From positions 1 to 60,920 of the forward strand of contig NZ_MUMH01000073.1 of the NCBI RefSeq assembly GCF_002155965.1: a stretch of 60,920 bases of DNA, given 5' to 3'. A program made the position numbers and the translations under genes. The notes below the pieces were generated by a model, which was given only the letters and a program-made list of their open reading frames with translations, was not told the DNA's origin and ran no database searches. The stretch is from Allokutzneria sp. NRRL B-24872. GTDB taxonomy: Bacteria; Actinomycetota; Actinomycetes; Mycobacteriales; Pseudonocardiaceae. The first letter of the stretch is position 1. Every line of letters starts with the position of its first letter. Below, one piece after another: positions 8,628 to 17,599 of this stretch.

Positions 8628-9416
8628 TCAGAAGGGCTGGTCAGCGCTGCCGAGGAGGTCGGCGACCGAACCGATCGTGCGGGTCGGGCGGTAGGGGAAG
8701 CGGTCGGCGGTCTCCATGGTGGAGATGCCGGAGAGGACCAGGATGGTCGCCAGGCCCGCTTCCAGGCCGGAGCGGACGTCGGTGTCCATGCGGTCGCCGA
8801 TCATCAGCGTGTTCTCGGAGTGGGCGCCGAGCGCGCGCAGGGCGGAGCGCATCATCAGCGGGTTGGGTTTGCCGACGAAGTACGGGGCGCGGCCGGTGGC
8901 GCGTTCGATCAGCGCGGCGACCGAGCCTGTCGCGGGCAGCACGCCCTCGCGGCTCGGGCCGGTCTCGTCGGGGTTGGTGGCGATGAACCGCGCGCCCGCC
9001 TCGACGAGCCGGATCGCCTTGGTGATCGCCTCGAAGCTGTAGGTCCTGGTCTCGCCGAGCACCACGTAGTCGGGGTCGCGGTCGGTGAGCACGTAGCCGA
9101 TGGAGTGCAGCGCGGTCGTCAGCCCGGCCTCGCCGATGACGTAGGCGGAACCGTTGGGGCGCTGCGAGTCGAGGAACTTCGCGGTCGCCAGCGCGGAGGT
9201 CCAGATCGCCTCCTCCGGCACGTCGAGCCCCGTGCGGCTCAGCCTCGCGCGCAGGTCGCGAGGGGTGTAGATGGAGTTGTTGGTGAGCACCATGAACGGG
9301 ACGTCCTTGTCCCGCAGTTCCTTGAGCAGTTCGTCGGCCCCGGGGATCAGGTGCTCCTCGTGCACCAGCACCCCGTCCATGTCCATCAGGTAGTTCCAGG
9401 TCACCGGCTCAGTCAC
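8628..9416 (-). CDS. HAD-IIA family sugar-phosphatase-like hydrolase (NagD type)
   Basis: A 262-residue HAD hydrolase of subfamily IIA. Motif I is MDMDGVL near residue 11, motif II VLTNNS, the motif III lysine is in GKPNPLMM, and motif IV is [10 protein letters not shown]. The C2 cap lies between motifs II and III, as in NagD and nitrophenylphosphatases. The substrate is probably a small phosphate ester, possibly a damaged metabolite. It starts with GTG, four bases after the modC stop, so it is very likely co-transcribed with modABC, although no molybdenum role is known for this family. Confidence 0.85.
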   Translation of the reverse strand: MTEPVTWNYLMDMDGVLVHEEHLIPGADELLKELRDKDVPFMVLTNNSIYTPRDLRARLSRTGLDVPEEAIWTSALATAKFLDSQRPNGSAYVIGEAGLTTALHSIGYVLTDRDPDYVVLGETRTYSFEAITKAIRLVEAGARFIATNPDETGPSREGVLPATGSVAALIERATGRAPYFVGKPNPLMMRSALRALGAHSENTLMIGDRMDTDVRSGLEAGLATILVLSGISTMETADRFPYRPTRTIGSVADLLGSADQPF

Positions 9417-9420
9417 GTCT

Positions 9421-10455
9421 TCATCCTCCCCCGTCCGCGGCGTGCACGCCCACCTCTGTCGCCTTCACCACGAACCAGACCTGCTCGCCGGGCTCCAGTC
9501 CCAGTTCGGCGGCGGCCGCGGGCGTGATGTCGGCGGCGAGCCCGTCGTCGGCGCGGAGCCGGATCAGGTCGCCGTGCGGCTCCATCCCCGCGAGCCGGAC
9601 CCGCAGCGCGTTTCGCGGGCTGCCGTGCGGGTTGTCCCGGTGCACGGCGACGGCCGTCGGCGAGAACACCGCGACCCCTTCCTCGCCAACGCCAGCGCTA
9701 CCGAGGCCCGCGATGAACACCCCTGCTGAACTGCGAAGACCACCCTCAACGGTCGTGCCCGCGACGAGGTTCAACCCGGCGATGCGCGCTGCGAAAGCAC
9801 TGCGCGGGCGGGTGAGGACCGTGCGCGTCGGCCCCTGCTCCGCGATCTTTCCGGCGTCGAGCACCACGACTCGATCGGCCAGCACGAGCGCGTCCAGCGC
9901 GTCGTGGGTGACCATGATCGCTGGGCGGTTCTGCGCGCGCAGGACTCGGCGGAGCAGCCCTCGCATCGCGGGCGCGGCGTCGACGTCGAGCGCGGTCAAC
10001 GGTTCGTCGAGCAGCATCAGCTCGGGCTCGGCGGCGAGCGCCCTGGCCAGCGCGACGCGTTGCGCCTGGCCGCCGGACAGCTGCCGAGGTTTGCGATCGG
10101 CGAGCGCGAGAGCGTCCACTTCTTCCAGCCACCGCAACGCGATCACGCGGTGGTCCGCACGACGCTGCGCTCGCGGCCCGAACGAGACGTTGGCGAGAAC
10201 GGTGAGGTGCGGGAACAGCAGCGGCTCCTGCGCGAGCAGGCCGATACCGCGCTGATGTGACGGTGTGCCAAGGAGATCACGGCCGCCGAGTTCGAGGTGT
10301 CCGGCGTCGGGGCGCGCGAGCCCGGCGATGAGGTTGAGCAGCGTGGACTTGCCGGAGCCGTTGGGCCCCAATACCGCGACGACCTCACCAGGCTCCACGG
10401 AGAGAGCCACGTCGAGCGTGAAAGCACCGCGCGTCAACTGGAACTCAGCCTTCAC
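9421..10455 (-). CDS. modC: Molybdate ABC transporter ATP-binding protein
   Basis: A 344-residue ATPase that powers molybdate uptake. Walker A is GPNGSGKST from residue 30, the Q-loop Gln is at 76, signature LSGGQ at 126-130, Walker B LMLLDE at 146-151, followed by the MVTHD switch. The C-terminal third (from about residue 260) is a TOBE/MOP-like oxyanion-binding domain, the feature that separates ModC from generic ATPases. Its start overlaps the modB stop by four bases. With modB and modA downstream of a molybdate-binding regulator, identification is firm. Confidence 0.92.
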   Translation of the reverse strand: MKAEFQLTRGAFTLDVALSVEPGEVVAVLGPNGSGKSTLLNLIAGLARPDAGHLELGGRDLLGTPSHQRGIGLLAQEPLLFPHLTVLANVSFGPRAQRRADHRVIALRWLEEVDALALADRKPRQLSGGQAQRVALARALAAEPELMLLDEPLTALDVDAAPAMRGLLRRVLRAQNRPAIMVTHDALDALVLADRVVVLDAGKIAEQGPTRTVLTRPRSAFAARIAGLNLVAGTTVEGGLRSSAGVFIAGLGSAGVGEEGVAVFSPTAVAVHRDNPHGSPRNALRVRLAGMEPHGDLIRLRADDGLAADITPAAAAELGLEPGEQVWFVVKATEVGVHAADGGG

Positions 10456-11231
10456 CGCAGTCCCTCCACCGCACGCGGCCGGGCCACCGCGATCACGACG
10501 ATCGCGATCACCACCAGCAGCAGGGAGAGCGCGACGGCAGCGTCCACATCGGACTCGCGCTGGAGGTAGATCTCCAAAGGCAGTGTGCGCGTGGTTCCCT
10601 GCAAGCTGCCCGCAAACGCGATCGTGGCGCCGAACTCACCGAGAGCACGAGCGAACGCCAACACCACGCCGGAGCCGATTCCCGGGAGCAGCAAGGGAAT
10701 CGTCACTCGGCGCAGCACCGTCCACCGACCGGCACCGAGCGTCGCCGCCACCGCCTCGTAGCGCTCTCCGGCCGTGCGCAACGCGCCTTCGAGGCTCACC
10801 ACGAGGAACGGCATCGCGACGAAGGTCTGCGCCAGGATCACCGCAGCCGTCGTGTACGGGAGTCGCACTCCGAAACCGATGTCCAACCACTGACCGAGAA
10901 ACCCGTTGCGCCCCAACAGGTACAGCAGAGCGAGGCCGCCGACCACCGGTGGGAGCACCAAAGGCAGCAGCACCAACGACCTCAGGAATCGCAGGCCACG
11001 GAAGTCCGCTCGCGCCAGCACGAGCGCGAGCGGACCACCGAGCAGGAGGCACACGAGAGTCGACAGCGCCGCGGTCTGCAGGGAAAGCCCGAGTGCCGAG
11101 AGCGCCGCGTCGCTGCTGACCAGCTCTGGCAAGCGCGCCCAGTCGACGCGTCCGAGCAGGCCGAACACGGGCAGCACGATGACCGCGAACCCGAGGAACG
11201 CGGGCACCCACAGCAGCCGGGGCAGGGTCAC
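10452..11231 (-). CDS. modB: Molybdate ABC transporter permease
   Basis: A 259-residue integral membrane protein with about five to six hydrophobic helices. The EAA loop that docks on the ATPase is visible as [23 protein letters not shown] in the second half. [16 protein letters not shown] is typical of ModB/CysT-type permeases. It overlaps modC (ATGA) and modA (four bases) and forms the channel of the molybdate importer. Confidence 0.92.
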   Translation of the reverse strand: MTLPRLLWVPAFLGFAVIVLPVFGLLGRVDWARLPELVSSDAALSALGLSLQTAALSTLVCLLLGGPLALVLARADFRGLRFLRSLVLLPLVLPPVVGGLALLYLLGRNGFLGQWLDIGFGVRLPYTTAAVILAQTFVAMPFLVVSLEGALRTAGERYEAVAATLGAGRWTVLRRVTIPLLLPGIGSGVVLAFARALGEFGATIAFAGSLQGTTRTLPLEIYLQRESDVDAAVALSLLLVVIAIVVIAVARPRAVEGLR

Positions 11232-11977
11232 GGCGGACCGAAGCCAGCGCGGGTCAACACGTCACGACCGGCCTGACCGCGCACCAGCTCGGCGAACTCG
11301 CGGGCGAGCTGCGCCTGCTTGGACTTCTTCAACAGCGCCAACGGGTACTCGTTGACCGCGTCGGCGGACTCGGGGAAGTCGACGCCCTCGACCTTGCCGG
11401 GCGCGGAGAGCACGTCGGTGACGTAGACCAGACCGGCGTCGGCCTCCTTCGCCGCGACCTTGCCGAGCACCGAGCGCACGTCGGGTTCCTCGCTGACCGG
11501 CTTCAGGGTCAGCTTCGCGGCCGTCGCGACCTGCTTGGCGGCGGCACCGCACGGCACCTGGGGCGCGCACAGCACGAGCGCGGTCCCCGGCTTGGTCAGA
11601 TCGGCCAGCGTCCTGATCCCCTTGGGGTTGCCCGGGGGCACGGCGATCCGCAGCGTGTTCACCGCGAAGACCTCGGAGCGGCCCTCGATCAGGTCCGCCT
11701 TGGCCACGGTGTCCATTGTGGACGGACTGGCCGATGCGAAGACGTCGGCGGGCGCGCCGTTGACGATCTGCTGGGCGAGGTCGGAGGAGCCGCCGAAGCT
11801 GACCCGCACGTCGACACCGGGGTGCGAGGCCTCGAAGGACTTCTCCAGCTCGGTGAACGCGTCCTTCAACGACGCGGCCGCGAAGACCGTGACCTCGCGC
11901 TTCTCCGGGCCGCTCGTGCAGGCCGTGATCAGCAGCAGCGACAACGACGACAACAGCAGGGCGCTCGTGCGCTTCAT
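11228..11977 (-). CDS. modA: Molybdate-binding lipoprotein of ABC transporter
   Basis: A 249-residue periplasmic-type binding protein anchored as a lipoprotein: a hydrophobic signal ends in lipobox LITAC. The mature N-terminus [16 protein letters not shown] is the ModA signature whose Ser/Ala backbone binds the oxyanion; [11 protein letters not shown] and the C-terminal GLVYVTDV region complete the type II fold. The ATG at 11977 (MKRTSALL) is chosen; the reading frame stays open upstream but lacks conserved sequence. It overlaps the upstream regulator by four bases. Confidence 0.93.
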   Translation of the reverse strand: MKRTSALLLSSLSLLLITACTSGPEKREVTVFAAASLKDAFTELEKSFEASHPGVDVRVSFGGSSDLAQQIVNGAPADVFASASPSTMDTVAKADLIEGRSEVFAVNTLRIAVPPGNPKGIRTLADLTKPGTALVLCAPQVPCGAAAKQVATAAKLTLKPVSEEPDVRSVLGKVAAKEADAGLVYVTDVLSAPGKVEGVDFPESADAVNEYPLALLKKSKQAQLAREFAELVRGQAGRDVLTRAGFGPP

Positions 11978-12366
11978 GGGGTCTCCACCACGACTTGGGT
12001 CGACTTGATCACCGCGACGGCGAGCGCGCCCGGCTTGAGGCCCAGCTCCTCGGCGGCCTCGGAACTCATCAGCGAGACCACGCGGTGCGGACCGCACTGG
12101 ATCTCCACCTTGGCCATCACGCGGTCGGCGACCACGTCCGTGACCAGGCCGACGAACCGGTTGCGCGCGGAGCTGCCGATCCCGGTCGGGTCAGCGGCGG
12201 CGCGCGCGCTGTCCCTGGCGTGCGCGGCCAGCTCCGCCCCGTCCACGGCGATCCGGCCCGCCGCGTCGCGGTGGCCGGTCAGCGCCCCGGAGTCGACGAG
12301 CCTGCGCACGGTGTCATCGCTGACCCCGAGCAGCCCGGCGGCCTCGCTAATTCGAAATTGCGGCAC
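11974..12366 (-). CDS. HTH-TOBE molybdate-responsive regulator (MopI-type)
   Basis: A 130-residue, two-domain protein. Residues 1-45 form an excisionase/MerR-like helix-turn-helix (FRISEAAGLLGVSDDTVRRLVDSG). Residues 60-130 form a single TOBE/Mop oxyanion-binding domain (RNRFVGLVTDVVADRVMAKVEI...). This architecture is common at the head of actinobacterial mod operons and probably replaces ModE as the molybdate sensor (inferred). The GTG at 12366 is the only start that begins directly at the HTH; the frame stays open upstream into the MarR gene without conserved sequence. Its stop overlaps the modA start (ATGA). A perfect palindrome lies 15-30 bp upstream of the start. Confidence 0.85.
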   Translation of the reverse strand: MPQFRISEAAGLLGVSDDTVRRLVDSGALTGHRDAAGRIAVDGAELAAHARDSARAAADPTGIGSSARNRFVGLVTDVVADRVMAKVEIQCGPHRVVSLMSSEAAEELGLKPGALAVAVIKSTQVVVETP

Positions 12367-12380
12367 GATGACGACAATAG

Positions 12381-12396
12381 TTCCGCATTTGCGGAA
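12381..12396. promoter_or_regulatory. Palindrome TTCCGCA-TT-TGCGGAA upstream of mod operon
   Basis: Perfect 7-bp arms with a 2-bp centre, in the 32-bp gap between the MarR stop and the HTH-TOBE start. On the minus strand a TATTGT hexamer follows it closely and may be a -10 element. It differs from the E. coli ModE box. The likely binder is the HTH-TOBE protein (autoregulation) or the MarR protein. Confidence 0.5.
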
Positions 12397-12398
12397 TG

Positions 12399-12905
12399 TC
12401 AGCCGTTGTCGTGGTCCCGAACCCGCATTGTTTCCCGGTGCAGGGTCTCGGTCATCTCGGTGAGGTAGGAGATGATCAGTTCGATCTCCTCCGCACCGTG
12501 CTGCTGGACCGCCTTCTCGCAGGCGTCGCGCAGCCCCTGGAACATCCACGCGTGCTCGCCCGCGTCCTTGGCGAGCACCTCGACCAGCACCTTGCGCCGG
12601 TCGTGCGGATCGCGGACGCGGCGCACGAACCCCGCCCGCTCCAGCCGGTCGATCACCCCGGTGACCGCCCCCGTCGACAGCCCGGACAGCTCGGCGATGC
12701 GCCCGGCCGTCACTGGCCCCTCGGCGCGTCTGGCCAGGTCAAGGCACTTGTGGTCGGTGACGGAGAGCCCCATCCGGTCGGCGACCGCGGTGTGGAACAT
12801 CACCGTCGCCGCGCTCAGCGCCCTCCCGCACATCGCGAGCCGGACACCGCCTTCGGACATGTCCAACCCGAACCCGGGATCGACCTGCTTCTCGCCGCTG
12901 GCCAT
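12399..12905 (-). CDS. MarR family transcriptional regulator
   Basis: A 168-residue winged-helix regulator. The DNA-binding core runs from about residue 60 to 120: GRIAELSGLSTGAVTGVIDRLERAGFVRR is the recognition region, and DPHDRRKVLVEV is the wing with the conserved Asp-x-Arg motif of MarR proteins. Flanking helices form the dimer interface. It starts at ATG 12905, is divergent from moaA, and lies 32 bp upstream of the molybdate regulator on the same strand. It could control moaAD, the mod operon or itself. The ligand is unknown. Confidence 0.88.
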   Translation of the reverse strand: MASGEKQVDPGFGLDMSEGGVRLAMCGRALSAATVMFHTAVADRMGLSVTDHKCLDLARRAEGPVTAGRIAELSGLSTGAVTGVIDRLERAGFVRRVRDPHDRRKVLVEVLAKDAGEHAWMFQGLRDACEKAVQQHGAEEIELIISYLTEMTETLHRETMRVRDHDNG

Positions 12906-13053
12906 GGTCCCCCGCCTCCGCCGACGTCAACATCTTCGGGACAAGAAGCTTGGCAGCTCAGCTACTTGACCGTGAGGCATGTTACCCGGCGCGGCCGATC
13001 TCCCCTCCGCCGCTCACGCGGATTTGTCGGCGTTCGCGGCTACTCTCGGAAAG
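12906..13053. promoter_or_regulatory. Divergent promoter region between marR and moaA
   Basis: A 148-bp gap between divergent starts. CAAGAAGCTTG at 12942-12952 is a short inverted repeat (CAAG/CTTG), and a further CTTG follows within 25 bp, so a MarR operator could sit here. No canonical -35/-10 pair is evident to me. Confidence 0.35.
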
Positions 13054-14124
13054 GTGAATCCCGTCCCCCTGGGTATGCCTTCGGTCGCGCGCTCTTCCAG
13101 GCACGACACCGCTCTGCCCGCGCGACCGGACGACAACACCCTTGTTGACCGCTTCGGCCGAATCGCGACAGATCTCCGGGTCTCCGTGACCGACCGGTGC
13201 AACCTGCGCTGCTCCTACTGCATGCCCGCCGAGGGACTGGACTGGCTGCCGGGCTCCGAGCTGCTCGACGGCGCGGAGCTGACCAGGCTGATCCAGATCG
13301 CCGTCGACCGGCTCGGGATCACCGAGATCCGCTTCACCGGCGGCGAGCCGCTGCTGCGCAAGGACATCGTGGACGTGATCGGCGCGGCGGCCCGGCTGCG
13401 GCCGAAGCCGATGATGTCGCTGACCACCAACGGACTGCGGCTGCCGGAGCTGGCGGGGAGGCTGGCCGAGGCCGGGCTGGACCGGGTCAACGTCTCGCTG
13501 GACACCCTGCGGGCGGACCGCTTCTTCACCATCACCAGGCGCGACCGGCTGGACAAGGTGCTCGACGGGATGGCGGCGGCCGCCGCGGCCGGGCTGACGC
13601 CGGTGAAGGTCAACGCCGTGCTGATGCGCGGGGTCAACGACGACGAGGCCGTTCCGCTGCTGCAGTACTGCCTCGACGAGGGCTACGAGCTGCGCTTCAT
13701 CGAGCAGATGCCGCTGGACCCGCAGCACGCGTGGGACCGCGACCGGATGGTCACCGCGACGGAGATCCTGGACGCGCTGGGCGCGGCCTTCGAGCTGGCC
13801 CCGCACCCGGCTCCGCGCGGTGGAGCGCCCGCGGAGCGCTGGACGGTCGACGGCGGCCGGGGTTCGGTCGGCGTGATCGCGTCGGTGACGCAGCCGTTCT
13901 GCGCCGCGTGCGACCGCACCAGGCTCACCGCGGACGGGCAGGTCAGGTCGTGCCTGTTCGCCAGGACCGAGACGGATCTGCGCGGACCGCTGCGCGAGGG
14001 CGCCTCCGACGAGGAGATCGCCGTGCTCTGGCGGAGCGCGATGTGGGGCAAGGCTGCGGGGCACGGCATCGACGAAGCCGGGTTCGCCCAGCCGGACCGC
14101 CCGATGAGCGCGATCGGAGGATGA
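13054..14124 (+). CDS. moaA: GTP 3',8-cyclase, molybdenum cofactor biosynthesis
   Basis: A 356-residue radical SAM enzyme that rearranges GTP in the first step of molybdopterin synthesis, together with MoaC. The SAM-cluster cysteines are Cys49, Cys53 and Cys56 in CNLRCSYC; the second, C-terminal 4Fe-4S cluster is the CAAC...C set (C-x2-C-x13-C). The protein ends in Gly-Gly, needed for activity in MoaA. The GTG at 13054 is chosen because its reading (VNPVPLGMPSVARSS) matches the N-terminus I recall for M. tuberculosis MoaA2; ATG 13075 and an upstream ATG at 12979 are alternatives. It overlaps moaD by four bases. Confidence 0.93.
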   Translation: MNPVPLGMPSVARSSRHDTALPARPDDNTLVDRFGRIATDLRVSVTDRCNLRCSYCMPAEGLDWLPGSELLDGAELTRLIQIAVDRLGITEIRFTGGEPLLRKDIVDVIGAAARLRPKPMMSLTTNGLRLPELAGRLAEAGLDRVNVSLDTLRADRFFTITRRDRLDKVLDGMAAAAAAGLTPVKVNAVLMRGVNDDEAVPLLQYCLDEGYELRFIEQMPLDPQHAWDRDRMVTATEILDALGAAFELAPHPAPRGGAPAERWTVDGGRGSVGVIASVTQPFCAACDRTRLTADGQVRSCLFARTETDLRGPLREGASDEEIAVLWRSAMWGKAAGHGIDEAGFAQPDRPMSAIGG

Positions 14125-14381
14125 GCGTGCAGTCGTTGACCGTGCGGTACTTCGCGGGGGCCAGGGCGGCGGCCGGGGTTCAGGCGGAGGCCGTCGAACT
14201 CGACAAATCGTCCACTGTGGACGAAGTGCTCGAACTGCTGCGCGCGCGGCACGGCGCCCGGCTGACGATGGTCCTGCCCGCGTGCAGCTTCCTGCTGGAC
14301 GGAGTCGCCGTGCGGGACCGGGCCGTCACCGTGCCGCCCGGCGCCGAGCTGGACGTGCTCCCGCCGTTCGCGGGCGGCTGA
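14121..14381 (+). CDS. moaD: Molybdopterin synthase sulfur carrier subunit
   Basis: An 86-residue beta-grasp protein ending in the diagnostic Gly-Gly, the residue thiocarboxylated to donate sulfur in molybdopterin synthase together with MoaE. VTVRYFAGARAAAG-type start and LPPFAGG end are typical of actinobacterial MoaD. Its ATG overlaps the moaA stop (ATGA). Its stop abuts the stop of the convergent AfsR-type gene: TGATCA at 14379-14384 contains both. The MoaE partner is encoded about 15 kb away as a MoaB-MoaE fusion. Confidence 0.92.
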   Translation: MSVQSLTVRYFAGARAAAGVQAEAVELDKSSTVDEVLELLRARHGARLTMVLPACSFLLDGVAVRDRAVTVPPGAELDVLPPFAGG

Positions 14382-17300
14382 TCACCGCTGCGGCACACCG
14401 ATGGCGGAGCAGATCCCAGCGGCCTCCTCCGCCGCGCTCGCGTCGCCGAGCTCTCCCAGCAGCGCCAGCGACCGAGCCGCGCCGAGGCGGTGCCCGGTCT
14501 CGGTGTGCACCTCGACCGCCCGCCTCGCCTGGGTGACCGCCTCGCCGAGTTCGCCGAGATCGCGGTGGACGCGGGCCCGTGAGCTGATCGCCTTGCCCTC
14601 GCAGAGCCGGAAAGCGACGCCTCGGGCGTGCGACTCCGCGAGCAGCGCGAACTCCATGGCCTCGCCCGCGCGGCCCAGCGCGCTGGTGGCCTCTGCCAAT
14701 CCGATCAAGGCCGTGATCTCGCCGTAGGTGAAGTTGGACTCGCGGGACAGCGCGAGCCCCTCCTGGAACCGGTCGAGCGCGCGCTCCGGTCGGGCGCGCC
14801 CGAGCTCGATCCCGCCGGCGACGTTCAGCGCGTCGGCCACGGTCTTGCGCCGCTGCGTCGACCTGGAGAGCTCGATCGCCTCCCGGCACAGCTCGTGCGC
14901 GCGCTCGTGCTCACCGAGATCGCGGTAGACCTCCGCGAGGCTGCAGAGCACGCTCGACTCGGGCGAGCGCTGCCCCAGCGCCCGGCAGCGCCGCAACGAG
15001 TGCTCCAGCGCGTCCACCGCCGCGGCGTACTGGGCCAGCTCGCGCCGAGCGATGCCGAGGTTGTTGGACGCGAGCACTTCGATGGTGGTGAAGCCGTGCT
15101 CCGCGCACTTCCGCACCGCTGACTCGTGCACGCGGGCGGCGTCGGCCAGCAGTCCCCGGTAGACGTAGATCGCGCCGACGTTCACCATTCCCAGCACTTC
15201 CACGTGCGGCGGGCCACTGACCTGGCTCCGCGCGAGGCTGCGCTCGAAGTACTCCTGCGCCCGCGCGGTGTCTCCCAGTTCGGCGTGGGCGGTCCCGAGG
15301 TTGTTGAGGAACCCGACCTCCACGCCCGGCGGCAAACCCCTGTCGCACAAGGCCAAGCCCAAGCGGCACTGCTCGGCGGCCGACTCGTACTCCGCGAGGT
15401 CGAAGTAGAGCCGCGCGAAGCTGTTGTGCGCGGCGGCTTCTCCGCGAAGATCACCGGTTTCCCGTGCCACGGCAAGGCCCGTCTCGGCGACCGCGCGCCA
15501 GTCCGCGATGTGGCCGCCGGTGCTGAAGTACATCCGCGCGGTGTCCGCGAGGTGCACCGCGAGCGGATGGGTTCGGGACCTCGCGGCGGCGACCAGGTTC
15601 CCGCGCTCGGCGTCCAGCCACCCGATGGCGGCCTCGCGATTGGCGAAGGAGGGCAGCCAGGAGCGCGGTTCCTCCTCCGGGAGCCCGATCCGGCTGATGT
15701 CCGGGTGGGCCGCGCGGGCGGCTCGATCGGCGGCCCGCAGGTAGTGGTCGAGCAGTCTGTCCACAGTGGACGCACGATCGGCCCGGCTCTCCTCGGCCGC
15801 GCACAGGTGCTCGGCGTAGAGCCGCAACAGGTCGTGCAGGTAGTAGCGGTCGGGCCCCGACATGGCGACGACGTTCACCGCCGCGAGCTGGTCCAGCAAC
15901 TGGGCGGCGTGCTCCCGCTCCGAGTCCAGCAGCGCCGCGGCGGCGTTGGCGTCGAAGTCCGGGCCCGGCACGAGGCCGAGACGGCGGAAGAGGCGTCGAG
16001 CCTCCGGCTTGAGCGCGCTGTAGGACAACCCGAACACCGCGTGCACCGCGGCCGAGGACTCGTCCGGAATCTCAAGCGCGGCAAGGCGATTTCCCCGCCG
16101 GAGCTCGTCGACGTACTCGGCGAGATCGGGCTTGGAGCGGCCAGCGAGGTTCACCCCCGCGATGCGCAGCGCCAGCGGCAGGTGCCCGCACAGCTCCGCC
16201 AGCTCGGCCGCCGCCGGGTGCGCTCCGGCCTCCGCGCCGAGCAGACTCGTCAGCAGCGCAACGGATTCCCGTGCGCCGAAGGGCTCAAGCCGCAGGGCTC
16301 GCGCGCCGTGGCCGACGACCAGTCCGCGCAGCTCGTTGCGCCCGGTGACCAACACCGAACAACCAGGATCTCCCGGGAGCAGTGAACGGATCTGGTCGGC
16401 CGCGCTGGCGTTGTCGAGCAGCACCAGCACGCGCTTGCCGGACAGCACCGAGCGGTAGAGCGCCGACTGCTCGTCGACGTCAACGGGGATCTGCTCCGGC
16501 CGAATCCCCAGCGCGCGGAGGAACCTGGCCAGCACCTCGGAGGTGGTGACCGGCTCCCCCGACGCGTAACCGCGCAGGTCGACGTAGAGCTGGCCGTCCG
16601 GGAAACCGCGCTTGAGCCGGTGCGCGACACGGATCGCCAGCGCCGTCTTGCCGACGCCCGGCGAGCCGGAGATCACCGTCACCGGAACCGAGCGCTGCCC
16701 TTCGGCGGGCACCGACGTCCGCTCCACCAACTCGATCCGGTCCGCGCGACCGACGAAGTCCGCCAGGTCAGGCGGCAGCTGCGCGGGCACCACCCTCGGC
16801 ACCGCCCGCACCGGGGACTCGGCCAGGTCGTGGCCGCCGACCAGGATCGCCTGGTGCAGCTCGCGCAGGCTGGTCCCCGGCCCGACGCCGAGTTCGGCGC
16901 GCAGCAACGTGGTGATCTTGCGGTAGGCGGAGAGCGCTTCGGCCTGCTGACCGGAGCGGTAGAGCGCGAGCATCAGCTGGGCCCAGAACCGTTCGCGCAA
17001 CGGGTGTTCCGCGGTCAGCGTGGTCAGCTCACCGATCAGCTCCTGGTGCCGACCCGACGCGAGGTCGAGGTCGACGCGCCGTTCGAGCGCTCCGAGCAGC
17101 AGCTCAAGCGCTGAGGTGATCTCGTTGCGCCGCAAGGACTCCGACTCGACCTCGACGAGCAGGGGCCCGCGCCACAACCGGAGCGCCTCGGCCAGCAGAG
17201 CGCGCTCGGACTCCTCCGAACCGTCCTCTCTGGACCGTGCCGCGCGGTCGACCAGCTCGCGCGCGCGGAGCAGGTCGAGCTGGTCGGAGGCCAGGGTCAT

Positions 17301-17570
17301 CGCGTAGCCACCGCGAACCGTGCGCAGCAGATCACCGCCGATCACCCGGCGCAGCCGCATGACGTGGACCTGCAAGGCGTTGCGTGCCTCGGCGGGCGGG
17401 CTGTCGCCCCACAGCGCCTCGATGAGGTCGTCGATCGAGACCGCGCGGCCGGAGCGCAGCAGGAGCATCGCGAGCACGACGCGTTGTTTGGCCGCCTGCA
17501 CGGGAACCGGGGCGCCGTCGACCACGAGTTCAAGCGGCCCCAAGACCTTGAACCTGACTTCTGACGGCAC
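14382..17570 (-). CDS. AfsR/SARP-type regulator (wHTH-BTAD-NB-ARC-TPR), array member 4
   Basis: A 1,062-residue STAND regulator, last gene of a four-gene array. Residues 5-95 are an OmpR-like winged helix, 98-245 the BTAD domain, about 270-520 an NB-ARC ATPase with P-loop GSPGVGKT at 302-309 and Walker B VLVLLD; the LPLAL and YYLHDLLRLYAEH motifs follow, and the C-terminal third consists of TPR-like repeats. Such proteins usually activate promoters after ATP- and signal-dependent oligomerisation. GTG 17570 is preferred over GTG 17591 because AGGGGGA lies five bases ahead of it. It follows the previous array gene by 29 bp. It lacks the MGMPE-type C-terminal tail of members 1 and 3. Confidence 0.88.
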   Translation of the reverse strand: MPSEVRFKVLGPLELVVDGAPVPVQAAKQRVVLAMLLLRSGRAVSIDDLIEALWGDSPPAEARNALQVHVMRLRRVIGGDLLRTVRGGYAMTLASDQLDLLRARELVDRAARSREDGSEESERALLAEALRLWRGPLLVEVESESLRRNEITSALELLLGALERRVDLDLASGRHQELIGELTTLTAEHPLRERFWAQLMLALYRSGQQAEALSAYRKITTLLRAELGVGPGTSLRELHQAILVGGHDLAESPVRAVPRVVPAQLPPDLADFVGRADRIELVERTSVPAEGQRSVPVTVISGSPGVGKTALAIRVAHRLKRGFPDGQLYVDLRGYASGEPVTTSEVLARFLRALGIRPEQIPVDVDEQSALYRSVLSGKRVLVLLDNASAADQIRSLLPGDPGCSVLVTGRNELRGLVVGHGARALRLEPFGARESVALLTSLLGAEAGAHPAAAELAELCGHLPLALRIAGVNLAGRSKPDLAEYVDELRRGNRLAALEIPDESSAAVHAVFGLSYSALKPEARRLFRRLGLVPGPDFDANAAAALLDSEREHAAQLLDQLAAVNVVAMSGPDRYYLHDLLRLYAEHLCAAEESRADRASTVDRLLDHYLRAADRAARAAHPDISRIGLPEEEPRSWLPSFANREAAIGWLDAERGNLVAAARSRTHPLAVHLADTARMYFSTGGHIADWRAVAETGLAVARETGDLRGEAAAHNSFARLYFDLAEYESAAEQCRLGLALCDRGLPPGVEVGFLNNLGTAHAELGDTARAQEYFERSLARSQVSGPPHVEVLGMVNVGAIYVYRGLLADAARVHESAVRKCAEHGFTTIEVLASNNLGIARRELAQYAAAVDALEHSLRRCRALGQRSPESSVLCSLAEVYRDLGEHERAHELCREAIELSRSTQRRKTVADALNVAGGIELGRARPERALDRFQEGLALSRESNFTYGEITALIGLAEATSALGRAGEAMEFALLAESHARGVAFRLCEGKAISSRARVHRDLGELGEAVTQARRAVEVHTETGHRLGAARSLALLGELGDASAAEEAAGICSAIGVPQR

Positions 17571-17599
17571 CGCTGTCCCCCTCACTGACACGCCCGCAC

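Noticed and set aside
12381..12396. Palindrome as terminator of the MarR gene
   Set aside because: Too short, AT-rich centre, no T-run, and it lies in the promoter gap directly before the next start.
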